From positions 9,858,001 to 9,922,000 of the forward strand of contig NC_068570.1 of assembly GCF_025698545.1 (NCBI RefSeq): DNA of 64,000 nt, read 5' to 3'. Shown here one piece after another: positions 35,212 through 46,860 of the stretch. The stretch is from Gossypium raimondii (Eukaryota; Streptophyta; Magnoliopsida; Malvales; Malvaceae). A program made the position numbers and the translations under genes. Below the pieces are notes generated by a model that was not told the DNA's origin, ran no database searches, and saw nothing but the letters and a program-made list of their open reading frames with translations. Position 1 is the stretch's first letter, and every line of letters begins with the position of its first letter.

Positions 35212-36612
35212 TCTATTTTATGTAAAGAAACTTCTTCTCTAGTAAAGTTTTCTAATGAAGTTGAATTAGAATCAGTGCCTCTTTTTTGCATTCATATTGT
35301 TGACACCATTTTTTTGATAAAAACGGGGCCGACTTGGGTTTTGAAAAATGAAAACGAAAACGGGAGTCGCCACCAGTCCTTTTTGATAAGGTGTGATCGG
35401 GTCACCTTGAAAAGTAGTTTTTAATAAACGATTTGATTTTATTAAAACAACGGTTTTGGTCCACGAAATTCAGAAAAACAGGTTCGGGAGTCGGTTACGC
35501 ACGAGGAAGGATTAGCACCCTCGATACGCCCAAAATTGGTACCTAGTTAATTACTTAATGTCTTAGTGTTGAAAAAATGAAAACTTTAAAGAAATTAAAA
35601 ATACGATCCTTATATTAAAGTGTTGAAAAATTTGAGAAAAGGGGCACGTTCCACGTTAATATAGAAAGAAAGCATCCTATCCAGTAAGTTAGGACACAAT
35701 GTCTCGAATTCCCGATATGCGAATGAATGTCGAAATTTATTTATTTGAAAGATGTTTGATTATCTCGGGTTTAGAAAAGGGAACATGCCCAGTAAGTTAG
35801 GACACGATCTTTTCTTAATTCCTGAGATTGTTTAAAACTTGAGTTTTAAAAAAACCATGTATTTAGATTTATTGTGAAAATCGAAACCCAGTAAGTTAGG
35901 GTACGACTTTCGCAAAACACGAGATTTTGCTTATTCAAATAAAATCATAATTTATACATCAAATAAAATTAATCTAACACGAAATAAAACACGGTGTCAA
36001 TATGCGAATAAAAATGAATACGATGATAAGCATAAATAATATGAACGAAGACTACGAAATAAATACAAAGACAAACTAATATAATACACAATCGCAAGCA
36101 TATAAGCAATAAAATCAAAACATTCATTCTAAATAATGAAAATGTAAATAAAGAAATAAACAAAGAAAATGTATAAAACTATAAAAATATAAAAGATATA
36201 TATATGTATATAGATAACAATTAAAATACGTATGCTTATTAAAAAATATATATATATAATATTTTAAAATATAAAGAACATATAAATATGTATATATAAA
36301 ATATGTACATATATACGTAGGTATATAAAATTATGAAATTTGAAAATAATGAAACACATGTAAAAAGTAGGTGTACATGTATATATTTACAAGAATAAAA
36401 TAATAAAAACATATATAGATACATATGCGCGTATACATTGTAAAATAAAAGAAAATATGTATATACAAATCATAAAATATAGGGAAAGGATTTTGAGATA
36501 TAAAGAATAGGTATAGATATATATAGGTATCTATGAAAATAAGCTAGAATAATAATAAAACTAGTGAACATACTAACAAAACAGTAACGAATAGATATAA
36601 GGAAAATAAAAC

Positions 36613-36646
36613 TAATAAATAATAATAATAATAATAATAATAATAA
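36613..36646. repeat. (AAT)n microsatellite
   Basis: About eleven AAT units in the AT-rich part of the antisense solo LTR. Confidence 0.85.
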
Positions 36647-36990
36647 AGAAAATGATAAAATTGTTAAAACATGAACTAAATCGAAATAAAAACGAAAGTA
36701 TTGGGCGAAATCGAAATAAGAAAAGGCAAAAGGGACTAAATCGTGTAGCGCGCTGAAAGAAGGGGGACCAAAAGGGTAAATAAACCAAAGCCCCAAAACG
36801 CTGCATTGTAGTGGACCAAATTGAAACAAAAATTAAATTATGGGGCCAAATTAAAAATAAAAGAAAATAACGAAAAGGGGCAAATTGCAACGCGCTTCAA
36901 AAGCGGAAGGACCGCGCACGTAAATAACCCACCCGCACAAAAACACGCGGAACCTGCTAGCGGGTCGGGTCGGCTGGATCAGGTTTGGCC

Positions 36991-37006
36991 AAAACGGCGC
37001 CGTTTT
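36991..37006. promoter_or_regulatory. Perfect 16-bp palindrome AAAACGGCGCCGTTTT
   Basis: It is self-complementary and shared in shorter form with the host element's 5' LTR (30966). A partial copy (AAAACGACGCCGTA) lies 20 bases further at 37027. Confidence 0.45.
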
Positions 37007-37424
37007 GGTGCCTGAGAAGGCTGCCCAAAACGACGCCGTATTACGGCCTATATAAATATCAAAAAAAAGAAAAGAAAAAGGCATTCCCCACTTCATTTTT
37101 CAGAAAAACAGAGAACTCTGTCTCAGTTCTCTCAACTCCTCTCCGGGCATTGCCCAGAATCCAGCGGAGGGATCGCCGTCGGCCACCCTACACGATGGCC
37201 GGAGTTCGAGGTAAAAATTTTTCTCTTTTTTTTATATTTCTAATTTATTTATATATATAAACTATTTTTTTTTAGAAAAAAGTAAAAAAAAAGGTATAGA
37301 TATATGTGTTTTCGAAGGGGAAAAAAAAAGAAAAAAAAATAAATCTAAATGAAAACAGCAACCTTTTCCTTTTATTTCTGATGTTCTTCCAAAAAAAGAG
37401 CCCCCCTATTACAGATAGTTGAAT

Positions 37425-37436
37425 GGCTTTATATAG
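37425..37436 (-). promoter_or_regulatory. TATA box of antisense solo LTR
   Basis: On the minus strand the sequence reads CTATATAAAGCC, about 370 bases into the LTR. That is the same distance as the TATA box of the 5' LTR of the host element (375). Confidence 0.55.
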
Positions 37437-37866
37437 CCTTTTACACAACCTTTTTGTTTCTATTTTTTACTCTATTTGCTTCTTATTGTTGCGTGTTTGT
37501 TTCTCTCTTTGCAGGTGGAGTCGGTGGCGACGTGACGTGACGGAGGCGTGTGAGGCGCGGTGGCAGGTGGGCATAGCAGGGTAGGGCGGCGGCAGAGGCT
37601 AGAAGAGACTTGAAGGCCCTAGGTACGGCGCCTAGGGTTTTTTCTTTCATTTTGTTTGGCTGAAAATGTTTAGTTTTGGGCATAGGGTTTCAGTTTGGTA
37701 GTGGGCTGGTATTGTAATGTGGGCTTGTGGGTTGTAATTGGGTATTGGGTCTTTTATTTGTAATGGGCCCAGGGTCAAAATGGGTAAATTTGGGATGTAC
37801 ACATATCATGTATTTACATTACACCATATGCATCAAATTCATAAAATGACTCTAATAATTTAAAAT

Positions 37867-39640
37867 ATGACAATTACCCTTGAAGCCGACAAAAACCCAT
37901 CAATCAAATATCACTACGGTACTCGTCGTCAAACAAAAGTAATGGATCAGATGCTAGAAAAGCTAGAATAAATGAAAAAAGAAATGCAAGATAAGATGCA
38001 GGAACAGGTTGATAAAATCCAACAAAACGCGCTGGAATCCCAAAGAATTATGAGCCAACTGGCACAATTATTGGCTGATAAAGGAAAGGGCCCTGCCATT
38101 AGTTCGGGAGTTGATCAGGAGGACCCTGTTTATCCTCTCGGTTTTTCCCGAACGAGCACTCAGGCATAATCGGATATGTGTCAACAAGGAGTGAGTGTTC
38201 ACATTAGACCTCAATGCCAGGTTGACACCTTGGCACCAATAAATTTTCAGATAGGCTCGGGTTCTAACCCAGGGGATAATCTGGCTAACCCTGTCGTACC
38301 TAATCTGAACGATGTGGCGGAAGCAGAAAAGGCAAGAGTAGATTTACCGAAACAACTTGAAGATAGGTGTAGGTGGTTGGAAGTAAAGTTCAGAGCAATG
38401 AAAATTGCTGATTACCGTTGCAAGATCAATGACTTGAGTTTGGTCCCTGACTTAGTTTTTCTGCGTAAGTTTAAAATGCCCAAATTCGAGAAGTACAATG
38501 GAACTAGTTGCCCCGAAGCCCATATCACCATGTTCTGTCGGAGGATGACGGGATATATTGACAATGATCAATTATTAATTCACTGTTTCCAAGACAGTCT
38601 GATAGAAGCTGCTGCCAAATGGTACAATCAGCTGAGTCGTACCCAAATTAGTTCTTGGAAAGATTTGGCACAAGCCTTTATGAGACAGTATAGCCATGTA
38701 GCTGATATGACGCCTGATAGAATCACATTAAAAAACATGGAGAAGAAACAAAATGAAAGCTTCAGGCAGTATGCCCAGAGGTGGAGGGAGGGGCAACTCA
38801 AGTTCAGCCGCCTCTACTGGAAAAAGAAACCACAATGCTCTTTATCAATACTTTGAAGGCCCCATTCATCAATCATATGTTAGGAAGTGCCACTAAAAGT
38901 TTCTCAGACATAGTGATGACTGGTGAAATGGTAAAAAATGCAGTAAAAAGTGGTAAAATAGATGCGGGGGAAAATTCTAGAAGGCCGAGCTCAAGGAAGA
39001 AGGAAGGTGAGATAAATAATGTGAATACATACAACAAAGGATATTCAAAGTCTGTCACCGTTGGCACACCAAAGACAGTAGCTACCAATCATCAGGGCCC
39101 TCCGAGGCAGGAGTCTAATTCGAAGTCAGAAAGACCTCAGTTTACACCTATACCGATAACATACAAGGAGCTGTACCAAAATCTATTTGATGCCCATGTG
39201 GTCTCCCTTTTTATCTGAAACCCATGCAACCTCCACACCCTAAGTGGTATGACACAAACGTCCAATGCGAGTATCACATGGGAACTAAGGGCCATTCAAT
39301 TGAAAACTGCACTGCATTCAAGAAGTTAGTTGAAAAACTTATCAATTTGGGGATCGTAAAGATAGGTGACTCATCAGGACCAAACGTAGCAGAGAATCCG
39401 TTGCCCAATCATGATAATAAAAGGGTGAATGCGATAATTGAGAATGGAGGAAGGAGAGTAAAAGCCAACGTAGCAGAGATAAGGACCCCCCTTGAATGGG
39501 TTTGGAAACAAATGGTGAAATGAGGTCTCATCAAGCAAGATTCAATAGAAAGGCCTGAAGGAGCAAAGAGGTTTTGTGAGTTCCACGCAGAAGAAGCCAC
39601 GACATCCAAAAATGCACTGAATTCAGAACCATGGTGCAAA
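37867..39640 (+). pseudogene. gag: Ogre/Tat gag (capsid and nucleocapsid), frameshifted
   Basis: The most upstream in-frame ATG is 37867; translation also runs from 37942 (MDQMLEKLE). A coiled-coil head (37972-38080) is followed by the Retrotrans_gag capsid core at about 38440-38880 (FKMPKFEKYNGTSCPEAHI, RRMTGYIDNDQLLIHCFQDS, AAAKWYNQLSRTQISSWKDL, MEKKQNESFRQYAQRWRE). A knuckle-like CEYHMGTKGHSIENC lies at 39266-39310. The protein would form the virus-like particle. Breaks are stops near 37968 and 38167, a shift near 38800, a stop at 39216 with a shift into the 39224 frame, and a stop at 39521. Confidence 0.88.
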
Positions 39641-41330
39641 ACTTAATGGATAATAAAGAATTAGAGTTTTATGAAGAGATCAAGGGACTAGAAGAGGGAG
39701 AAGTTTATGCTTTACAGGAAGGATCTGCGGGGAGAGCTCAAGAGGTTAATCACCCAGTGGTGATTATTTCAAAGCCAATGAACAAAGAATCTGGAATACA
39801 AACAGCGCCAAAGGTCATAATCAAAAAACCTGTATCCTTTCCCTACAAGGATAGCAAAAAGGTTCCTTGGAATTATGACTGCAAATGTGACAATTCCAGG
39901 AAAAGAGAGCTTGGTAAATGCTTCAGAAGAGGAAGAAGGATTCTATACACAAAGTGGAAAACGCTATGATCCAGCAAATGCGAGAGTGGAATCTGGAAAA
40001 GAAAAAGCCTTAGCAGCTGAGTTGGGAAAAGCAAAAACAGACAAAATTGAATCGCATGTCAGTCGGCCGGTAACTGAAAATGAGGCTAGAGAATTTCTAA
40101 AATTCTTGAAACATAGCGAGTACAGTGTGGTAGAACAATTACATAAACAATCGGCTCGTATCTCTGTGTTTGAGTTGCTTATAAGTTCAGGGATACATCG
40201 TAATGCGTTGATTAATGTGCTAAATGAAACTTATGTCACTAACGATATCTCAGTGAATAAGTTGGACCACTTGGTTAACAATATCAGTGCCGACAATTTC
40301 ATTTTCTTTAATGATGATGAAATACCGCCGGGGGGAAGAGGAGCCATCAAAGCATTACATATCACTGCTCGCTGCGGGGAGTGTATGTTAGCGGGAGTGC
40401 TAATTGATAATGGATCAGCCTTAAACGTTTTACCCCTGTCTACCTTAAAAAGGTTACCAGTGGATAGCTCTCACATGAAATCATGTCAGAACATAGTGAG
40501 AGCATTTGATGGTACCGAAAGGAAGGTGATGGGAAGAATAGAAATACCCCTCTTGATTGGCCCAAATACATATGAGGTGGATTTCTTAGTAATGGATATC
40601 AAGCCTTCGTATAACTGCTTGTTGGGAAGACTCTGGATTCATTCAGCAAGAGCGGTGCCTTCATCATTGCACCAGAAGTTGAAATTGGTAACAGAAGGCC
40701 GATTAATTACGATTGACGCTGAGGAAGATATCATTGTATCGGTAACCAGCGATGCACCATATTTGGGAACAGATGATGAGGTGGTCGAATGTTCCTTTCG
40801 ATTATTAGAGTTCGTAAATACAACCTTCATTATTGAGGGAAAGAAGATCTCGATGCCCAACATATCTAGAGCCACGAGGATGGGACTACAAATGACAATT
40901 GGAAAATGAGCTGTGTCTGGAAGAAGACTGGAAAGATGCCTTCAAGGAAGGATAGAGGCACCGGTGGTGAAGGACAAATGAGACTGTTTTGGTTTAGAAT
41001 TTAAACCAAATTCTAAGCAAAGAAGAAAAGAGTTAGAGAAAAGACAAGAGAGGAAGAATGCGCGTTTGAACGGAAAAGAAGTTGATTGGGAACCGATGGC
41101 TTCCCCCACATATCCAAGACTTTTGTATCGAGAGGAACCATGTATTCTGGATTGAGGACTCCAAGAAGGAAGATCACAGAGGAAATGCTAGGAAACTTGA
41201 ACATCAATGCCATATTTGAAGAAAAATCTGAAGAAGGAAATACGTCAGGCATTTATCCCGTTGAACCTGGAAGTGTTTTAAACAATTGGACTACAGAAGA
41301 AATGCCTGAAGTTTTTAGAGCTTTTTCAGA
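39641..41330 (+). pseudogene. Ogre/Tat protease region (exon 1 end)
   Basis: A 344-codon frame (39875-40909) holds a retropepsin-like aspartic protease. Its active site is LIDNGSALNVLP, with the catalytic Asp at 40406-40408 (residue 178). Tat proteases often read Asp-Asn-Gly here. The second-lobe block SYNCLLGRLWIHSARAV lies at about 40609-40658. It cleaves Gag-Pol. After a stop at 40907 and one at 40979, the linker continues and then shifts into the frame at 41086-41330. That frame ends PEVFRAFS plus two bases of a codon, where the intron starts. The linker is rich in Glu and Lys. Confidence 0.85.
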
Positions 41331-41602
41331 GTAATATTTAAAACATACTAATTGTTCTAAGCCTAGAGAAAATGAAATTTTTTGTGAAATGAAATAGGCT
41401 TATATTTGAACATTGTGATTTCAATGAAATATATTTTCGCATTTTGAGTATATATTCTTTTAAAATTCTTTTCATTCTTTCGTATGAATAGTCATCTTGG
41501 ATGCTTTTATTCCAAATCATTCTTTCATTTCATTCATGACCATATTAAATAAGAATCCTTAAATTCATACATTCCCTGTACATTCTTCGGTACTTATAAC
41601 AG
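41331..41602 (+). other. Intron between protease and RT frames, 272 bp
   Basis: The donor is CAGA|GTAATA at 41331 and the acceptor ATAACAG|GTCCC ends at 41602. Removing it joins the two bases GA with G to make a Glu codon (phase 2). The reading frame then passes from FRAFS-E into SQDINDMSD, exactly in the frame of the 862-codon RT ORF. The interval is AT-rich, has stops in all frames and codes for nothing. An intron in this place is established for Ogre elements; the precise splice sites here are inferred. Confidence 0.75.
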
Positions 41603-44210
41603 GTCCCAAGATATCAATGACATGAGTGACTCTACTATGGACTCAGAAAATCCTTTCGAACGAGATATGTGTTTAGAGGAATCTCAAGATTTTGAAGATA
41701 ACATAGATTGCAACCTATCTCCGGACTTACTGAGGATGGTAGAGCAGGAAGAGAAACAAATCTTACCTCATGAGGAGACGATAGAGACGGTGATCCTGGA
41801 AGAGGGAAAGGTGGTAAAGATTGGCACGTGCATAGCTGAAAAAGTAAAACAAGACCTCATTGAATTGCTTCGAGAGTTCAAAGATGTCTTCGCATGGTCA
41901 TACCAAGATATGCCGGGGTTAAGTACTGACATTGTAGTTCACCAACTTCCTATAAAGGAAGATTGCAAACCAGTTCAGCAAAAACTCCGAAAAATGAGGC
42001 CTGATGTTGTATTAAAAATAAAAGAGGAGGTGCAAAAGCAATTCGACGCTGGATTCCTGCAAGTGGTCAAATACTTTGAGTGGGTAGCCAATATCGTTCC
42101 TGTCCCTAAGAAAGATGGGAAGGTACGAATGTGTGTAGATTATAGAGATTTAAATAAGGCTAGCCCAAAAGATAACGTTCCCTTGCCGCACATCGACGCC
42201 TTGGTAGACAATACAGCGGAGCATTCACTGTTTTCTTTCATGGATGGTTTCTCTGGATATAACCAAATTAAGATGCATCCTGAGGGTATGAAGAAAACAA
42301 CATTCATAACCCTATGGGGAACCTTTTGCTATAAAGTGATGCCATTTGGATTGAAAAATGCGGGAGCCACATACCAAAGAGCTATGGTGACCCTTTTCCA
42401 TGATATGATGCATGAGGATATTGAAGTATATGTTGACGACATGATCGCAAAATCCCAGACTGAAAAAGAACATGTGCAGGTCTTAAGAAAGTTGTTCTTA
42501 AGATTAAGAAAGTTCCAACTCAAACTCAATCTGGCCAAATGTATCTTTGGAGCTAGGTCGGGGAAACTTCTGGGGTTTGTAGTCAGTGAAAAAGGGACTG
42601 AAATTGACCCGGACAAAGTTAGGGCAATTCGAGATTTGCCTCCACCACGTACTCAGAAAGAAGTTAGAGGTTTCTTAGGAAGGCTGAACTATATTGCTCG
42701 GTTTATTTCACAATTGACTGAAAAATGCGACCCCATATTTCATCTTTTGAAAAAGCACAATCCAGATGTATGGAATGAAGAATGCCAGGAGGCTTTTGAT
42801 AAGATAAAACAGTACTTGTCCAATACTCCAATATTGTCGCCACCAAGGCTAGATAAACCATTGATCATGTATCTAACAATGTTTGACAATTCCATAGGAT
42901 GTGTGCTTGGTCAACATGATGAGACGGGAAGGAAAGAGAAGGCGATTTATTATCTTAGTAAGAAATTTACTGACTGTGAAGTGAGGTATTCGCTTATTGA
43001 AAAATTATGCTGTGCTCTAGTCTGGACGACGCGAAGATTGAGACAATACATGCTCTATCATATGACTTGGTTAATTTCAAAGTTAGACCCTTTAAAGTAT
43101 ATGATGGAGTCGACTGCGTTGAATGGGAGGATGGCTAGGTGGCAGATTCTACTCTCCGAATTTGACATAGTCTATGTAAATCAGAAGGCTGTTAAAGGAA
43201 GTGCGATAGCAGAATTTTTGGCCAGCAGAGCTTTAGAAGACTATGAACCCCTGAATTTTGATTTCCCGAATGAAGATTTGATGTATGTTGCAACCGATGA
43301 AGAGGATTCCCATGAAAATCACCCTTGGAAGCTAAGCTTTGACGGAGCTTCAAATGCTATAGGCAATGGAGTTGGGGCAGTCCTCGTGTCCCCTAGTGGA
43401 GATCATTATCCTTTCACTAGCAAATTGGATTTTGATTGTACCAATAACATGGTTGAGTATGATGCTTGCATTATGGGCATCCGGGTAGCTTTAGAGCGAA
43501 AAACTAAGATGCTAGAGGTATACAGAGATTCTGCATTAGTAATTTACCAGCTCAAAGGGGAATGGGAAACGAGAGACCCGAAGTTAGTCCGCTATCGAAA
43601 ATTGGTTTTAGAATTGATTAAGGAGTTTGATAGTGCCACCTTGTGTTATCTCCCACGAGATGAAAACCAGATGGCAGATGCTTTGGCCACTCTAGCCTCT
43701 ATGATCAAAGTGAACAAAACAGAAGATGTGAAGCCTATTCAGATCAGCATTCATGAGGCTCCAGCCTATTGTTGCAACATTGGCGATAAAAAGGAAAAGG
43801 ATAATCACCCCCGGTATCATGACATATTACGATATGTAAGGTGTCGTGAGTACCCCGACCATGCGACAGAGAATGATAAGAGGACATTAAGGAGATTAGC
43901 AATTGATTATGTCCTAGATGGGGAGATTTTGTATACAAAGGGAAAGGATCAAGTATTGTTGAGATGTGTGGATGCTGTCGAGGCAAAAAAATTTTTGGAA
44001 GAACTGTATGAAGGTATCTGTGGAACGCATGCTAACGGTTTCACGATGGACATATTAATTATGAGATTTGGGTACTATTGGTCCACCATGGAAGGGGATT
44101 GCATTAGTTACGCCAAAAAATGCCATAAATGTCAAATTTATGGTGACAAAATGCATGCACCACCTACACCCCTTCACGTTATGGTTTCTCCATGTTCGTT
44201 CTCCATGTAG
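41603..44210 (+). CDS. pol: Ogre/Tat Pol: RT, RNase H, second RNase H, integrase start
   Basis: This is the longest open frame of the window (862 codons from the ATG at 41622; it probably starts at the splice acceptor). RT has VPKKDGKVRMCVDYRDLN (42103-42156), GFSGYNQIKMHPE and YVDD (42429-42440). The first RNase H follows at about 42860-43100 (MYLTMFDNSIGCVLGQ). A tether leads to the second, archaeal-type RNase H (43325-43700) with Asp574, Glu612, Asp636 and Asp686. Dual RNase H marks the Tat lineage. The integrase zinc region starts with His803; Phe807 sits where the second His is expected, then Cys834 and Cys837. A TAG at 44208-44210 ends the frame inside integrase. Confidence 0.92.
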
Positions 44211-45146
44211 GGAATGGATGTTATCGGGCCAATATCTCCAAAGGCTTCTAATGGGCATCGTTTTATCTTTGTGGTTATTGTTTACTTCACTAAATGGGTG
44301 GAGGCTGCTTCATATGCTAATGTCACGAAGTCAGCAGTCAGCAGGTTTCTGAAAAAAGAGATTATATTTCGATACAGGATGCCTGAAAGGATCATATCTG
44401 ACAATGCGTTGAACTTGAACAACAACTTAATAGCGGAAGTTTGTAGTCAGTTCAAGATCAGACACCATAATTTGTCACCGTACCGCCCAAAAATGAATGG
44501 TGCCGTGGAAGCAGCTAACAAAAATATCAAGAAAATTGTAGGGAAAATGATTGAAACCTACAAAGACTGGCACGAGAAATTACCTTTCGCTCTTTTGGCA
44601 TATCGTACCTCTGTTAGGACTTCTACTGGAGCAACACCATTTTCTTTAGTTTATGGGATGGAGGCTGTTTTACCCATAGAAGTTGAAATCCCTTCTCTCC
44701 GAGTATTAGCTGCATTAAAGTTAAATGAGGCCGAATGGATTCAATCTCGATATGATCAGCTAAACTTGATAGAGGAAAAGAGGTTAAAAGCTATTCGTCA
44801 CGGTCAGATGTACCAGAAAAGAATGATGCGAGCCTATAACAAAAAAGTTCGTCCCAGAGAATTACATGAGGGGGACCTGGTTGAAAAAGATTATTCCTCT
44901 ACAAAAAGATTAGAGGAAAATGGATGCCAAATTGGGGCCAAAGTGAAAACCTGTAAAGGGCACTTTAAGTTTCAAAAAAAAAAGGGAAAGGCTAAGGTGA
45001 AAACCCGTAAAGGGCGCTTTGAGACCAAAGGAGATTTGAGTAGAAAACCTAAAAAGGCGGCTCAAATTTTGATGGGACATGAAGTAAACGAAACATCTCA
45101 AATTTTGATTAAGATCTGGGGCATATGGTGGTCTCACTATACCTGA
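44211..45146 (+). pseudogene. Ogre/Tat integrase catalytic core and tail (after stop)
   Basis: Same frame as the preceding ORF, separated by one TAG codon. The core keeps all three acids: Asp (44217-44219, MDVIGPIS), Asp (44400-44402, SDNALN) and Glu (44508-44510, GAVEAAN), with the DD35E spacing. YGMEAVLPIEVEIPSL (44655-44700) and the RPRELHEGDLV tail follow. Just after GDLV (about 44880) the frame shifts, so the C-terminal DNA-binding tail is replaced by a Lys-rich sequence. That sequence includes a 53-bp duplication (VKTCKGHFK and VKTRKGRFE). No chromodomain is seen. It inserts element DNA with a 5-bp stagger. Confidence 0.88.
44938..45030 (+). repeat. Direct duplication of a GTGAAAACC.GTAAAGGGC block
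   Basis: The block GTGAAAACC(T/C)GTAAAGGGC(A/G)CTTT occurs at about 44944 and 44997, separated by an A-rich spacer. It marks the start of the repeat-prone 3' region. Confidence 0.8.
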
Positions 45147-46400
45147 ATCAATAAGAAAGGGGAGAAGACATCTTGGGGCATCAACAAAGTATTGTAGATT
45201 CCCTGAATACATGTTAAATTCAGAATGGTCTTTAGAAAGCTTATGTAAGAAAACTCGTGCTGCGATATCTGGGGCACCTGTTGTCATCTTACTTATTTTG
45301 AATCTTGGCAAAAAATTTGTTAACTTGATTAACGTATTTGTTTCAAACTTTGCTCCCAATAAAATTCCATCTTTGATTATTGTCTTTTATTCATTTTATC
45401 TTAGCAAAATTTGCTATCTTGATTAACTTATTCATTTCGAGATTTGTTCTCAATAACATTTTGTTTGATAATCTTTTTCAAACATCTGAAATAACGATTA
45501 ATGGACTGAATGTTCAAGCAAAAGGAGTTTTGCATATTACTCTAGAAATTTCTAAATAATATAAGAGCCTGAAACAGGACTATTGTTTAGGAAACACCAA
45601 GTTTAAAGGGTGAAATGTCTAAGAAGGAAAAGTTTAAATTAAGACTATCCTTTCGGATTTTGTTGTTCAAACATGGGTTGAATGAAACGATAAAATGTCG
45701 TGTTGGTGACAAAGCTTCAATGAACAAACGAGCAATGATCACCGAGTGATAAAAAGAGGTTTCTTGGAAGAGAAAGTTCTACAATTGTGCATAAATATTT
45801 GGTATGACACCCTGGGAATGGTGTAGAAGACCAAAGAGATTCAGATCTTATATCCCCAAATTACAGTGGGAGAGATTTGAGAAAGAGCCGAATTTTATAC
45901 TCCTAAATTACAGTGGGAGGAAGATAGTTCAAATTTGGACTTAACCTGGAAGATTACAACGGATTGAAGTTTGAAGATTATAGTGGGGGTAATCCGGTTA
46001 AATAAGAGATGAGTGCTACTTGTCGAGCAAGATAGCATCCCAATGTATTGTTAATGAAGCCTTGATGAAGAACGAGCGATAACAACTCAAACATTAAGGA
46101 ATCATCTTCATGACATTCTGCATTCATTAAAATGTCATTCATGTGTGTCTAGCTAGGAGCATTTGATTCATTCTGATCATGTCATCCTAATTACTAGGCA
46201 CAAGTAGATTCATAAAATAGAATATACAGGTCATGTTCCTCAGAGAACAGATCATTGAAGGTAGCAGATCATGCCTCTCTATATCTTGGCAATAAGCGAG
46301 ATCAAAACACCACCTTACCTCCTGTCTCGACAATGGGAGCGATCGAAGAAGCAGATCATGCCTTCTGCATCGATGGCGAAACAGATCGAAGACACCGAGT
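45147..46400 (+). other. Ogre/Tat 3' untranslated region, non-repetitive part
   Basis: No coding frame is supported. AAATTACAGTGGGAG occurs at about 45857 and 45903. Short imperfect repeats increase toward the tandem array. Confidence 0.65.
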
Positions 46401-46410
46401 TTGTAATTAA

Positions 46411-46860
46411 AAAGATTGAAGCCACAATGACGAATCTTACTTCTCCGGCGATGCAGTGGAACAGATTGAAGCTACAACGGCGAATCTTCTTTCCCCAACA
46501 TTGCAATCAAAAAGATTGAAGCCACAACGGCGAATCTTACTTCTCCGGTGATGCAGTGGAACAGATTGAAGTTGCAACGGCGAATCTTCTTTCCCCAACA
46601 TTGCAATCAAAAAGATTGAAGCCACAATGGCGAATCTTACTTCTCCGGTGATGCAGTGGAACAGATTGAAGCTACAACGGCGAATCTTCTTTCCCCAACA
46701 TTGCAATAAAAAAGATTGAGGCCACAACGGCGAATCATATTTCCCCAGCAGCGCAGTGGAACAGATTTAAACTACAACGGCGAATCTTGCTTCCCTGACA
46801 TTGCGGAATAGATTGAAGCTACAACAGCGAATCTTACTTCCCCGACATTGCAGTTGAACT
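46411..46860 (+). repeat. 50-bp tandem repeat with 100-bp higher-order period
   Basis: AAAGATTGA. copies start at 46411, 46511, 46611 and 46711, exactly 100 bp apart. Each 100-bp unit is two diverged 50-bp monomers (AGATTGAAGC.ACAACGGCGAATCTT at 46413, 46463, 46513, 46563, 46613, 46663, 46713, 46763 and near 46810). Degenerate copies continue to about 47035. A location in the 3' untranslated region just before the polypurine tract is typical of Tat elements, where such arrays are known to seed satellite DNA. The minus-strand frame 46437-46727 is a by-product. Confidence 0.95.

Larger units (their letters stand above)
35298..37801 (-). mobile_element. Antisense solo LTR of a related Ogre/Tat family
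   Basis: It runs from TGTTGACACC to GGGATGTACA, the reverse complement of TGTACA...TGTCAACA, so it is an LTR of the same type as the host element but in the opposite direction. A perfect 5-bp duplication CATAT lies at 35293-35297 and 37802-37806. It carries a minus-strand TATA box (37425-37436), a 16-bp GGCGCC palindrome, an (AAT)n microsatellite and TA-rich tracts. It lies between ORF1 and gag, so a transcript of the host element would carry 2.5 kb of inverted LTR. Confidence 0.93.

Noticed and set aside
37483..37683. Minus-strand Ala/Pro-rich frame
   Set aside because: It lies in the GC-rich leader of the antisense LTR; no domain and no start context.
46437..46727. Minus-strand repeat protein (CWGKKIRRCSFNLFHC units)
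   Set aside because: It is a by-product of the 50/100-bp tandem repeat, whose period of 100 is not a multiple of 3, so the frame survives by lack of stops only.
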